Of a DNA stretch of 64,000 nt, positions 1 through 9,767 are shown piece after piece. The stretch's first letter is position 1; each line of letters opens with the position of its first letter. The DNA lies in NCBI GenBank assembly GCA_964019335.1, contig OZ025655.1:310001-374000 (forward strand), written 5' to 3'. This DNA comes from Diplonema japonicum. Taxonomy: Eukaryota > Euglenozoa > Diplonemea > Diplonemida > Diplonemidae. A program made the position numbers and the translations under genes. Below the pieces are notes generated by a model. The model did no database searches, had not been told where the DNA came from, and saw nothing but the letters and a program-made list of their open reading frames with translations.

Positions 1-15
1 TTTTTTTGGTTTGAT

Positions 16-72
16 TCTCACCTGGCTTCAGGTGTATTGTGTCTATTCATGTTTGGAGAGAGTACAATACTT
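16..72 (-). repeat. Conserved 3' flank of copy A, shared with copy B
   Basis: The stretch downstream of the copy A stop closely matches 2143-2191 downstream of copy B (CAGGTG, then ATTGTGTCTATTCATGTT, then GGAGAGAGTACA). The duplication therefore includes the 3' UTR region, with an offset of about 2.13 kb. Confidence 0.7.
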
Positions 73-103
73 TTCTTTTTTTCTTTTTTTTTTAAATTCT
101 TTT

Positions 104-658
104 TTAGATATCCAGGTTTGAATACAGATCAGCTGATCTACCGATGGTGCCTGGCGCCCCGGGAATAGATGCGGGGGCGGCAGGGGACTCATCATCGACC
201 ATGGCCTTGTTCATTTGCTGGATTTCATAACAGTTAAGGAACTCGCTGTAGGAGAGCTCAGGTGTGTGGAACACCTTGTAGGTGGCAAAGGAGATTCCAG
301 CGACAAAGACAAGAGCTCCCGCAGCAACACCCACCCACAGCCACGGCTTTGAGGAGTCTGAAGAATCTTCCTCAAAAGCGCTTGCAAGGCAGAAGTGAAC
401 ACCTCCTTTGGACTCTTTGCATTCGGTTCCGTTGGCACATTTCCCAAGAGAGTGCCCTGCACCAGTCAAACACTGCTGCCCCTCCGCCAATGGAATATGC
501 TTGCAGACACCTGTCGAGTTTGCAGCATCTGTCGAGTTGGCTGCATCTGTCTCGCAAAGTGTCCCCACAGGACAGACTACCGAACTGCAAGGGTCGGCGT
601 CCTCTGGTGCCTCGTCCACAGTGCACAGGGATACGATGACGACAGCAGCGAGGATTGA

Positions 659-661
<3 letters not shown>
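104..661 (-). CDS. Cys-rich single-pass membrane protein, tandem copy A
   Basis: A 185-residue protein I do not recognise as a named family. It has a short N-terminal hydrophobic stretch (residues 2-13, possible signal peptide), an ectodomain with eight cysteines (25, 30, 36, 53, 64, 75, 81, 91) and Asn-Ser-Thr/Asn-Gly-Thr sites, then a membrane segment at about 107-128 and a tail of about 55 residues with a Tyr-Ser-Glu-Phe-Leu motif. This predicts a type I surface protein. It is a close paralogue of the gene at 2235-2768. Copy A carries an extra six-residue unit (DAANST twice) at 39-50, so the copies differ by microduplication. The start chosen is the ATG directly after a run of about 31 A on the coding strand. 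Function unknown; existence and topology are well supported by conservation between copies. Confidence 0.8.
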
Positions 662-692
<31 letters not shown>

Positions 693-1597
693 CAAATAGA
701 AGAAACTTTTTTTTTTTATTATTATTTTTATAAAACAAAAATCAAGCGCAGTGTATAAATATTCGCAGAGATAACGAAGGGGCTCCTCAAGGGGGAGAAA
801 CGACGCAACAGGAAGAGGGGTTGGTGGGCCCACCTTCGCGGCGAAAACCGAAAACCGCTTCCACTTGGAGGGGACGCTGGTGGATCTTGAGCTGCGAGAA
901 TTGAGGTCCTGAAGATCCTCGGGGCACGAAAACAAGGCATGAATGGCAGAGGAATAGATTGAAAAGAAGAAAAGTGCATTTGAAGAGGAAGAGTAGAGGG
1001 AAAACAAAACAAAAAATGTTCAAGATAGAAAAAAAAAAAGAAAAAAAAGAGACATTTAAGGGTATCTGCGGTATGTGGCAGGACGCCTGGAAAAAAAAAA
1101 GAAAAAAAAAAGAAAAAAAAAAAAAAAAAAAAGTATCGGAGTGAATTCGAAAAGGGAACTGGTCATGATGCACCAAACAACGCCTTGCTTTTACTTTTTT
1201 AGCTTGTTTTGAAGAAAAAAGGTCATCACACCACCCCCTTTAGGAAAAGTAGGCGTAGCAGACATCACCCCCATTTTCTTTTTTTTTTTTGCCCCCAACA
1301 TATTCCTGCAAGTAAATAAATTAAGAGGAACAGGGGCTTTAAGTAAAAAAAATAAGGATGAGGGGGGAGAGATAAATTTCTTTAAAAAAAAAAACCTGGA
1401 AGAAAAAAAAAACGTGTCTTTCTTCCAGTTTTTTATTTTGCAAAATGATTCTCAAAAAGAATAAGAAAAAAAAAATAAGATAAAGGGAAAGTGTAGGAGG
1501 GCACAAGGTTAAGCTGGTGCCGCGAGATTAAGAAAGAAAAAAAAAAAAAAAAAAAAGCCGTTCCTATCCACACATTTAAAAAAAAAATGTGCTGTTG

Positions 1598-1647
<50 letters not shown>

Positions 1648-2008
1648 AACTCGCCGTTGTTTGGGAACGAGGCGGAGGTGTTTCTGCCCGTAGCACATCA
1701 ACAGAAAGATTTGTTCTTGTTGGAAAAAAAAAAAATCATTCTCTTCTTATTGTTCAAAATAAAGGGGTGGGTAAACAAGAGAGGAAGTTAGAGTAACAAA
1801 CAACAACAAAAAAAAAGGGATCCACCGAGAGAGAGAGAGAGAGAGAGCTGTGTTAAGTGTTTGCTTCAATAGCCTTTGATTCGAACGAGGTACGGACACG
1901 AGGCCCTCCCCTACGCCAAACTGAATTTCGGTTCTATTTAACTATGCCACCCCCACCCCACCCCCTTAAGGTACAATAAGGAATACCTACAAAGTAGAGT
2001 TTTTTTTA

Positions 2009-2055
<47 letters not shown>

Positions 2056-2234
2056 TATTTTGTTCCATTTCTTTGTATTTCATTTATCTTCTTTTTTTTT
2101 TTTTTCTTGTTTTTTTTCCCACCTGGTTTTTTTCTTTTTTTCTTCCAGGTGGATTGTGTCTATTCATGTTCGGAGAGAGTACATTCTGGAAAAGAAAAAA
2201 AAAAGCTTTATTTTTTTTATTTTTTTTAATTTTT
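662..2234. other. Intergenic, low complexity, with one 41-bp dispersed repeat
   Basis: Between the two paralogues. It contains poly(A) of 48 at 1598-1645, poly(T) near 2015-2054, a (GA)n run near 1830-1848 and a C-rich stretch near 1948. Positions 1049-1089 match 37258-37298. A more complex island at 740-960 has minus-strand open frames, but none looks like a known protein. No gene is supported. Confidence 0.6.
1049..1089 (+). repeat. 41-bp dispersed repeat, copy 1
   Basis: Begins GAGACATTTAAGGGTA and ends GGCAGGACGCCTG. It matches 37258-37298 at 40 of 41 positions. Both copies are bordered by A-rich tracts and contain CTGCG followed by GTATGTGG. Confidence 0.75.
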
Positions 2235-2768
2235 CTAAAGATCCAAGTTCGAATGAAGGCCAGACTTACCAACAGTCTGAGTATCATGAACGGCTCCAAG
2301 CTCTTCATCATCGACCATGGCCTTGTTCATTTCGTGTATTTCATAACTGTTAAGGAACTCGCTGTAGGACAGCCCAGGTGTGTGGAACACCTTGTAGGTG
2401 GCAAAGGAGGTTCCAGCGACACAGGCGAGAGCTCCCACAGCAACAATCACCCACAGCCACGGCTTTGAGGAGTCCGAAGAATCATCTTTTTTTTGTTCGA
2501 TGGCACTTGCAAGGCAGAAGTGAACACCTCCTTTGGACTCTTTGCATTCGGTTCCGTTGGCACATTTCCCAAGAGAGTGCCCTGCACCAGTCAAACACTG
2601 CTGCCCCTCTACCAATGGAATATGCTTGCAGACACCTGTCGAGTTTGCAGCATTCGTCTCGCAAACTGTCCCCACAGGACAGGCCATCAAACTGCAAGGG
2701 TCGGCGTCCTCTGGTGCCTCGTCCACACGGCACAGGGATACGATGACGACAGCAGCGAGGATCGACAT
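2235..2768 (-). CDS. Cys-rich single-pass membrane protein, tandem copy B
   Basis: A 177-residue paralogue of the 104-661 gene with the same plan: N-terminal hydrophobic stretch, eight-Cys ectodomain with Asn-linked glycosylation sites, one membrane helix (about 101-122) and a short tail ending SNLDL instead of SNLDI. An in-frame ATG 48 codons further upstream would add a low-complexity Phe/Lys segment absent from copy A, so I place the start where the copies align (MSILAAVV). The ectodomains are nearly identical. The tails diverge after VDDE, and the segment before the membrane helix has an added QKKDD-type insert. Function unknown. Tandem surface proteins of this kind often vary within a family, but that is inference. 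Confidence 0.78.
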   Translation of the reverse strand: MSILAAVVIVSLCRVDEAPEDADPCSLMACPVGTVCETNAANSTGVCKHIPLVEGQQCLTGAGHSLGKCANGTECKESKGGVHFCLASAIEQKKDDSSDSSKPWLWVIVAVGALACVAGTSFATYKVFHTPGLSYSEFLNSYEIHEMNKAMVDDEELGAVHDTQTVGKSGLHSNLDL

Positions 2769-2982
2769 TTCTTTTTCTTCTTTTTGTGTGTTGAGAAAAA
2801 ACTTTTTTTTCCTTAAACATTCTGTCGAAGAAAAAAAAAAAGAAAAAGAAAAAAGAGGAAAAAGAAAAAAACAAAAAGAAAAAATTAGAAACAAACCTCC
2901 CGTTTCAGGCACACACCCCTCCTGCGTCGTTAATCACGCGCGTGAAGGAGGCGGATTTTCAAAAAAAAAAAAAAAAAAAAGC

Positions 2983-4752
2983 TTATCCATGCGCCCTGCT
3001 GGGTCTCGGGTCGGGCCGTCCCTTCCGCTTCCACTGTCTCTCCAGCTCAAGGAGCTGTCCTGATTTCCCCTGCGTTGTATCGCGAGCGTAGGTAAAGTCA
3101 GGGCATTCTTCAATACCCGTGATGTCGATAACCTCGGGCTCCCCGAAAATAAGGTGAAAAGTATACTCGAAAAAGTAACCCGTCGCATCTCTGTTCCGTC
3201 CTTTAAAACCCTCAATTTTCTCACGAAGGAAACGGTGGTACAAAGACGGGGGCTTTCTGTTAATAACAGCACGGTTCAAAACGAACGACGCACAACACCA
3301 TGCCTGCAACCGGTTTCCCTTAATCCGTCGGATGTTGCCAAACGCCTGGTTCCATGTGAAGATCCAACGCTGTGCCTTACCGGTAGCTTCCCAGGTTCGC
3401 CAGACGGACATTGTGTCTACCTTGGTGACGGGTGTCATCCTGTCAGGTCGCTTCTTCGCGCAGTTCAAGGCATCGTCAAGAACCAGTCGCATATCGCCAG
3501 GCTGATGCCACGCCTGGAGATGGCCATGGTTGAACACTACCCATTCCGGCAGGGGCTTTGCTGTATCTGGATCGGAGAGGTAACCTAAGTATCCCCAGGA
3601 TTCTGTGCAAATATGATGACCCTCATTGGTATCGTCCACACCCCAAATAGTTCTGATGTACCGTTGGCAGTCTAGGTTGCGTGACCATGTTTTGTAGCCC
3701 CATTTGTAGAGCTCTCTGGTCGGGTCGTGTCGGGTCCCCCCGATGACAACAAGGGTCTGGCCGTCGTTTTCACCCGAGCCCCAGACCCATATCCCCATGT
3801 TGTTCCATTCAACATGTCCGTCTGCGTTTGAAAGATTTCTTGTCGATTCCAATGTGTGGTCCTGTACAGCCGCTTCCTCTTGTATCTCTCTTCGAAGTGG
3901 GTCGTCGCATTGCGGTATCCCCCGTACCATGTCCACTTCATACGGAGCTCCAAAGAGTACATGCCATATATACTTCATGACACCTTTTCCAGACCGTTGA
4001 ACAGATCTTTCAAGCTCGTTGTAAAACTCGGGTTTTTTTGCAGTTACGATCTTCGCCGGAACGACGTATTCCGGGCCCCATGAGGCAAGCTTCACGGGAG
4101 CTCGTTTTTGAAGCTGTTTCTGAACGATGCCGGAGACCGTTTGGAACATAGGGTGGGTTTGTGATAGGGATAGTTTGGCTCTACGGTTGATTGGTGACAG
4201 ATTCCCGGTTATCCTGGAGCATGTGAGGCTTGATTTAAGACTTTGTATTGCGGTTTCAGGTTCTTGAGAAGAAGAGACAAACGCCAGGTAGGTACCTGTG
4301 GGTTTGGAGTCGTCGGGGTCAGATAGGTATCCTAGGTAGCCCCAGGCCTCTTCCATTTCAAGCTTCCTCTCAAGCGTGTTGTCCCATTTATTTTGGTCGA
4401 AGGATGATTCGTCGCTGCTTCCTATGTTGCGTGTCCATATTACGAAGCCTTCTTCGAGTAGTTTTGAGATGTGCGAGGCGCTGTTCCCGCCGAGGATTAC
4501 TACCACTTCTCCGACGTACTTCCCACCGGGAACCCAATACCACATCCCTTTTGAGTTTGACGCGACATAGCCCTTTCTTTCGGTCTTCGATATTTGCTTT
4601 TCGGTGCCTGTTTGTCCCAAAACTGTTTGTGACACATGCAACGAGGCTGATACAGCACCATTGGTCTTTGGTTGCCCCAACCGTCCATTGCTGCAGATTG
4701 CAATCACACACAACAGTGTGGTGACAGACAGGGCGATTTGACGGGTGTTCAT
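2983..4752 (-). CDS. Secreted two-repeat protein (internal duplication)
   Basis: A 589-residue protein with a likely signal peptide (residues 6-20, LCVIAIC core). The mature part is an internal duplication of about 250 residues. Residues 70-150 and 320-400 each run from G-M/I-W-x-W through a VVIxGG strand and a K/R-x-W-S/T-RN segment to an identical WGYLGYLSDPD motif. Residues 260-290 and about 540-575 share an F-G-x-P-x-x-x-D-x-x-x-G-I-x-x-C motif. I do not recognise the family. The start is the ATG after a T-run on the plus strand (coding-strand poly(A)), which gives a clean signal peptide; a longer frame reaching 5181 is poly-Lys/Phe and unlikely. The stop is TAA at 2983-2985. Probably extracellular or vesicular. 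Confidence 0.75.
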   Translation of the reverse strand: MNTRQIALSVTTLLCVIAICSNGRLGQPKTNGAVSASLHVSQTVLGQTGTEKQISKTERKGYVASNSKGMWYWVPGGKYVGEVVVILGGNSASHISKLLEEGFVIWTRNIGSSDESSFDQNKWDNTLERKLEMEEAWGYLGYLSDPDDSKPTGTYLAFVSSSQEPETAIQSLKSSLTCSRITGNLSPINRRAKLSLSQTHPMFQTVSGIVQKQLQKRAPVKLASWGPEYVVPAKIVTAKKPEFYNELERSVQRSGKGVMKYIWHVLFGAPYEVDMVRGIPQCDDPLRREIQEEAAVQDHTLESTRNLSNADGHVEWNNMGIWVWGSGENDGQTLVVIGGTRHDPTRELYKWGYKTWSRNLDCQRYIRTIWGVDDTNEGHHICTESWGYLGYLSDPDTAKPLPEWVVFNHGHLQAWHQPGDMRLVLDDALNCAKKRPDRMTPVTKVDTMSVWRTWEATGKAQRWIFTWNQAFGNIRRIKGNRLQAWCCASFVLNRAVINRKPPSLYHRFLREKIEGFKGRNRDATGYFFEYTFHLIFGEPEVIDITGIEECPDFTYARDTTQGKSGQLLELERQWKRKGRPDPRPSRAHG

Positions 4753-4828
4753 TTTTTTTTTTTTTTTTTCCCCCTTTCCCCCTCCTCTCCTTTCCCTGGG
4801 GGTGGGTGGGGTCTTTTTTCTTTTTTGG

Positions 4829-4863
<35 letters not shown>

Positions 4864-4955
4864 GGAAAGTGAAATAAAGGGGAGAAAAGAATGAAAAAAA
4901 AAAAAAGGGAAACGGTGCTTTACGTAGGGCAAAAACATATTTGTTTTTGTTTTTT

Positions 4956-4988
<33 letters not shown>

Positions 4989-6604
4989 TTCTCTTCTTCT
5001 TTTTCCTCTTTCTCAACCTTGGCGTGGTGGGGGTGGGCGGGGCGAATGAGGCTCTCAAAAAAACCATTTTTCTTTCTTGAAAGAGATCCGAGGCATTTAA
5101 AAAAATGCTTTTCTTTTTTTTTTCTTGGGGATGGCCTTGGGTGAACCTCTTTTTGTTTCCCCCTTTTGGAATCATGTTCAAGAAACAACATTTTCAAAAG
5201 AAATGAAATTCGCAGTTTTTCTTCCCTCCCTCAAGTTAAAAAAAAAACCCCCCCTCAGTTTGCATACGAAGAAAAAAATAACAATAGGGAAAATAAATTC
5301 TTCAGTTTAAAAGAACTACTTCTTTTACGTATTCCTGTTCTTTGTTTTCTTTTTTTTTCCCCCTTCTTTTCTTGTTTGCTTGAAATCATTGGAAAACAAG
5401 AAGGTAAAGATAAAGGAATGGCAGTGAAACGGGGGAGGGGGAGAAAAAAAAAGGGGGGGTGTAAATTGAGATTAAGCGGGTTGAAATAATATTCTCACTT
5501 CTGTCGTCACTCATCCCCCGCGATTTCTTTTTCCTCCATTCCCCCTTCCCTTTTCCTTGTACTGAGGTTATTCTCGTGCCCGAGCAAACAGAGTTGATTT
5601 TAAAAAATCCCTAACCTAACCTATTTTGTTTGTGCAAGCCGTTTTCACCTACAGTAGATCAATGGATAAACTGCCTCTGCTCTTTTTTGCAATAACAATT
5701 CTTTTCAAAATTTTGTTTACTTGTTCCAGCAAAAAAAAAAAAAGAGTGTCGTCAGCCTGCAGTTGGTAGGAGAAGTACAAGTTTAGAAATCATTTTTTCT
5801 CGTTTCAAACCACATTGCTTTCTTTGAACAAAAAAAATAAAATAAAAAAAAATTCCGCAAGGCAATTCAGGTGAGGGAGGTTGGAGAGGAAAGAAGAATA
5901 ACGGAAGTAAAAAAAAAGGGGGGGGCGGGTGGGGGAAAAGAAGAAAACCCCCTTTCCTCCCGCACAATTTGGCTACGTCCTTTGCCAATGAGTTGGACCA
6001 GGGTGGAACGCAAAGAGGCAATGGCCTGTGCAAATCCCTTTCCCCCCCCCCCCCCCCCAGAACAAACAAAAAGGGAACGGGGAGGAGAAACACACTAATT
6101 GTGATTACTAAGAAGCTCGCACGTAAAGGTTTAAAAAAAAAAAAAAAGGATGTAATGGAGGGAGTGGTGGGTAAGAGAAAAAAAACTTTTTTATCTGTGT
6201 TCTGTTTCTTCAGTAGTGGGGATAACATGGAGATATAAAGAAATACATTACTATGCGTAGTTTCGCTGTTTACCTCCAACACCCGCACGCATTAAGGTCA
6301 CGACACCGTGCCACAGCGCCAAAACTGGCCTCCTTTATCTCGTATATAAATTATCGAATTTTCTTTTTATTCTTCAGTCCTTCTCCCCTTAAAAGCATGT
6401 TTTACGGATTTGTTTCTTTTTCATATTTCTTTCTTTTTTTTCTTTTTTTTTTTTTTTCTCTCTCTCACTTCGCGACCAGCACACACTGGGGGAGGGGAAA
6501 AATGCGGGGTTAGCCCCCTAAAAAAAAAGGTAAAACTTAATTGCCCTAAGATAACGTGCCGAAAATCTGTATTGAAAGAAAAAAAAATTATTATATTATT
6601 TGTT
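4753..6604. other. Intergenic, low complexity
   Basis: Dominated by A, T, C and G runs, including poly(A) near 4830-4859 and poly(C) near 6042-6058. The open frames here encode mainly poly-Phe, poly-Lys or poly-Pro, so I see no gene. Confidence 0.6.
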
Positions 6605-7650
6605 TCACCAGTAACACACCTCAAAACACGAAACAACCAAAGCAGAGGTACTATGCGAATTCCCATTGGGCTTCAACACAATTCGGAAAGTGTTATAAGG
6701 GGTCTGTGGGTATTGTGTGTCTTGCTCTTTTTTCCCTCCATGTCACCATACCGAGCAACTCACCGCAAAATCAGCGGTTGGGTTCGACGAAGAGAAGGAA
6801 GTGTCCTCAGCGTGGGTGGAGATCACTGTGAACTGCTCACCGTCGTTGCTCCCTTCGAAGGTCCACTCTCGGGGGAAGAAATCCTTGACCACAGCACGCT
6901 GGCTGAAGCGGTACCCCGTTGGGACGATGGTGTGTTCCTTGAACGAAATCTGTGACAAGGATTTTTTTTCCCCCCCCAATCACACCTGAACCCAACTGTT
7001 AGGCTCATTCTTTGTAAAGAAAACCTGGTCCGAAAAGGAGTGGTCCACAACCATAGACCGCTGCCCTCGTTGGATGGAAGAAGAGGTGACTGCGATGGCT
7101 CCGCTCATGAAGGCGTTGGCCCACCTGGAGTTTTTTTTTTTTTTTTTTTTTTTTTTCCCTTGCCACCATACGTTGAAGCGCCCTTGTCACATGACAAGTA
7201 AAAAACAATTCCGTTTGTTTCAGAGAAGGGGAACTCCGTCGTTCCCTGTGGTATGCTGCAGGGGAGCTCTTCCTGCGGTTCCTGAAAGGAAAAAAGAAAA
7301 AAAAGAAATGGGTAAGTTTCTTTTAAAGGCGGGTACCTGCTGTGTGAACTGCTTGAAACCTGATTTGCCCCTTCCGCCACCTGTCAGCATGGCACCTCTG
7401 CCTTTCCCGCCTCCTCCTCCACCCCCTTTCTTCCCCCGTCCTCTGCTCCATTGTCCGAAGGCTGACGCAGGGAGCTCACCTTTCACACCTTTGCCAAGCT
7501 GGCCTTTTCGAAAGAGTCCCCAGCGTTCGTCGTCGTCGGCTGAGGCCTGCTGGGACTGGGAGGGAGACTGGGAGGAGGAGGGGCTTTCAAGGGTGCTAGT
7601 GGTATTCCCCCAGTGGGACCGTACAGACTTCGTCCCGTTGTTGTTGCTGC

Positions 7651-7684
<34 letters not shown>

Positions 7685-8680
7685 GCTGTTGTTGTTGTTG
7701 TTGTTGCTGCCACGGTGTTGGTACTGTTGCCTCTCTCTCTGCGGCTCCACAAAGGCAGACTGTATTTTGGCCGAGGACTTCACAGGCCGGAGCTTCCCGT
7801 AGAACTCAAGACAATTCAGGTTAAGAATGTGATTATTAGAAGTGTTCCCGTGAGGTTTCATCAAAATCCTCAAAAATCTATAGTACGTAGTAGTATGAGG
7901 TGCGGCGTAGGCCACCCAAGGTGCCTCCTGCGAGAGGGCGGTGTCGTTGTTGCGCACATCAACGTCTTCATAATAATGCCCATCGTGAGAACCCTGCAGG
8001 GTCCAGGATCTTAGGAACATGTCTCTTCTCCTTGCTGAATGTGCCATGCTGTAGACGACAGGGTTAAGCTCGTAGAATCTCAGGTCTACTGCCACCCAGC
8101 TGTTCGGGACGTTGTTGCTGCAGTAAGATTGGTCCGAGAAGTTCCAGTCTGTTATCATCCTCAACCCACCTTGGTCGCAGCTGCTTGCCAGCACCTCCAC
8201 AGGCGCATCATCGTGCCCATCCCCTGCCGGGTTCTTCCACGGCTTCTTACCCCCATCTGTACCCAACCAATGCAACACACCATTCTTATCGCCTATCCCT
8301 GTAAATGATAGTTCTACCTGCCCGCCTACCATCTTTTGTTGCCTTTCTTTTTTTTATTTCTCGGCCACGAGCCACCCCCCTTTTTTTTTCGTTTCCTGGT
8401 GGGTTTTTTTTGGGGGGGAAAGGGGGACAAAAAAAAGGCCTGAATAGGCTAGCGAGAGTACGAAATACTGCGCCAACTGCAAGCACACGTCGCGTGCTTG
8501 TTCCTTGTTCGGGCTGATGTCAGCCATGCCCAACATCGCCCCCAAGACGCTGCCTTCCACCGTCGCGACCTGTTTTTCATCAACAGCTGTACGGAACCTG
8601 TCCTGCTGGTTCCAGTAGTACGACCCGTAGACACGCGCTACACATTCTGCCACCAGCTGCTCGAGCTCGCTCCGCTCCAT
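6605..8680 (-). CDS. Tandem discoidin (F5/8 type C-like) domain protein, six exons
   Basis: Exons by eye: 8469-8680, 7337-8342, 7172-7281, 6986-7124, 6764-6949 and 6605-6703; predicted 583 residues, stop TGA. The introns are 126, 55, 47, 36 and 60 nt and all are GT-AG. An N-terminal segment of about 70 residues is followed by two discoidin-like repeats of about 150 residues. Both contain a PNSWV motif, a W-T-L/F-x-G-S-x-D-G strand and a closing F-R-I-x-x-K-P-x-G-N segment ending in C-F/L-E, the usual pattern of F5/8C-like domains in BTB and HECT proteins. Between them lies a poly-Asn stretch encoded by a GTT repeat on the plus strand, then a Ser/Gln- and Gly-rich linker. The splices restore the second repeat across four exons, which strongly supports the model. 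Probably an intracellular ligand- or protein-binding scaffold; no enzyme motif seen. Confidence 0.72.
7636..7707. repeat. GTT trinucleotide microsatellite inside a coding exon
   Basis: An imperfect GTT/GCT array that encodes the poly-Asn linker of the discoidin-like protein on the minus strand. Confidence 0.8.
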
Positions 8681-8815
8681 GTGACCTTTCCAAGTGAGAG
8701 GTAAGGAAAATCAAACAAAAAAAAAAAATGAAAGGGCCTTTTGGTACGGGCCTTTGCAGTACGTTTGGTTAACATCGGGAGGAAAATCTTTTTTTTATCT
8801 TTTTTTTTTTTTGAA

Positions 8816-9598
8816 TCAAAGCTTGGACCTCTTTCCAGTCCAACGAGGAGCACGTTTCTCAATGAACGCCTTGGGGCCTTCAGAGAAGTCGGGGGTCGAG
8901 ATAAGCGACGCCATGCCCTTGGTGGAGTCCTTGAAGCCATCGGCTTCTGAGGTGGTGAGGTTGTCAATGACCACACGACGCGCCTCACGGACGGCAAGGG
9001 GTGCGTTGACAGCAAGACGGGCAGCGAGGTCAAGCGCAGCCTGCTCGCTTTGGCCCTTGGGGCAGAGTACATTGACCATACCATGCTGGTGGAGCTTGGC
9101 GGCGGGCATGGGGTCACCTGTGAGGATGAGCTCCATGGCGAGGGAGTACGGAAGCTTCTTCGGCAAGCGGAGCATGCCGCCTGCTGCAGGGATCAGCGAC
9201 CTCTTCACCTCAGGCAGCCCGAAGCGCGAGGCGTCTGATGCAACAATCAGATCACATGACAGAACGATCTCACACCCACCTGCCAAGGCTGCACCGTCGA
9301 CGCATGCAATCATCGGCTTTGTCCTCGGGTACTGTACAAACCCTGCAAAACCCCCCTTTGCTGTCGACACCTTCTTGCCTCTCGACACGCTTTTCAGGTC
9401 CGCACCTGCGCAGAACACCTTGGGGTGGCTGCTCCTCACAATCCCCACCCACACATTTTCATCCGCTTCAAAGTCGTCCATCAGCTTCTCGAACGTCTGG
9501 CTCACCTCATGCGACACTGCGTTCATCGCTTTTGGACGGTTAAGCGTGAATATACCCACATTCCCCCTCTTCTCGTATAGCACTACAGGCTCGGACAT
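8816..9598 (-). CDS. Enoyl-CoA hydratase/isomerase (crotonase) family
   Basis: A 260-residue single-exon protein of normal family length. It likely hydrates or isomerises an acyl-CoA double bond in fatty-acid or amino-acid breakdown. Visible motifs: LNRPKAMNA at the start, oxyanion-hole FCAGADLKS, and GGCEIVLSCD followed by GLPEV. The two glutamates (in GGCE and LPEV) sit where the two catalytic Glu of classical enoyl-CoA hydratases lie. The sequence then has the usual IPAAGGMLRLP helix and a C-terminal W-x-G-K-R-S-K-L. The final SKL tripeptide is a canonical peroxisomal targeting signal type 1, so a peroxisomal (or glycosomal-type) location is likely. There is no obvious mitochondrial presequence. 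The substrate cannot be told from sequence. Confidence 0.93.
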   Translation of the reverse strand: MSEPVVLYEKRGNVGIFTLNRPKAMNAVSHEVSQTFEKLMDDFEADENVWVGIVRSSHPKVFCAGADLKSVSRGKKVSTAKGGFAGFVQYPRTKPMIACVDGAALAGGCEIVLSCDLIVASDASRFGLPEVKRSLIPAAGGMLRLPKKLPYSLAMELILTGDPMPAAKLHQHGMVNVLCPKGQSEQAALDLAARLAVNAPLAVREARRVVIDNLTTSEADGFKDSTKGMASLISTPDFSEGPKAFIEKRAPRWTGKRSKL

Positions 9599-9767
9599 TT
9601 TTCTTTTGCTTTTTTTCGTGTACTGCTTCCTTTAATTTGTATTTAAAAAAAAAGCGGGGGGGGTATTTTTCCAAAGAAAGCACTAAAAAAAGAATAAAAT
9701 AAAATAAAATAAAAAAACTGGTATTATTACTGTACTGGTCTCTTTTTTCTTCTTCTTTTTTTGAAGG

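Noticed and set aside
728-1012. Minus-strand frames with moderate complexity upstream of copy A
   Set aside because: Two frames are equally open, neither resembles a protein, and no splice signals connect them to neighbours.
5609-5624. CCCTAACCTAACC, telomere-like
   Set aside because: Only about two units, internal position and no subtelomeric context; chance match is likely.
5752-6288. Minus-strand open frame of 178 codons
   Set aside because: Mostly poly-Phe, Pro and Leu from homopolymers; no domain or start context. Many similar poly-Phe/poly-Lys frames in the spacers were rejected for the same reason.
8343-8468. Separate small gene ending at 8354 (108 codons)
   Set aside because: Its tail is low complexity; a GTATTT donor at 8468 and an AAG acceptor at 8343 join it in frame to the discoidin-like gene, with a poly(A)-type intron as seen elsewhere.
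9270-9452. Open frames opposite or inside the crotonase and other real genes
   Set aside because: Shadow frames in coding DNA without independent motifs.
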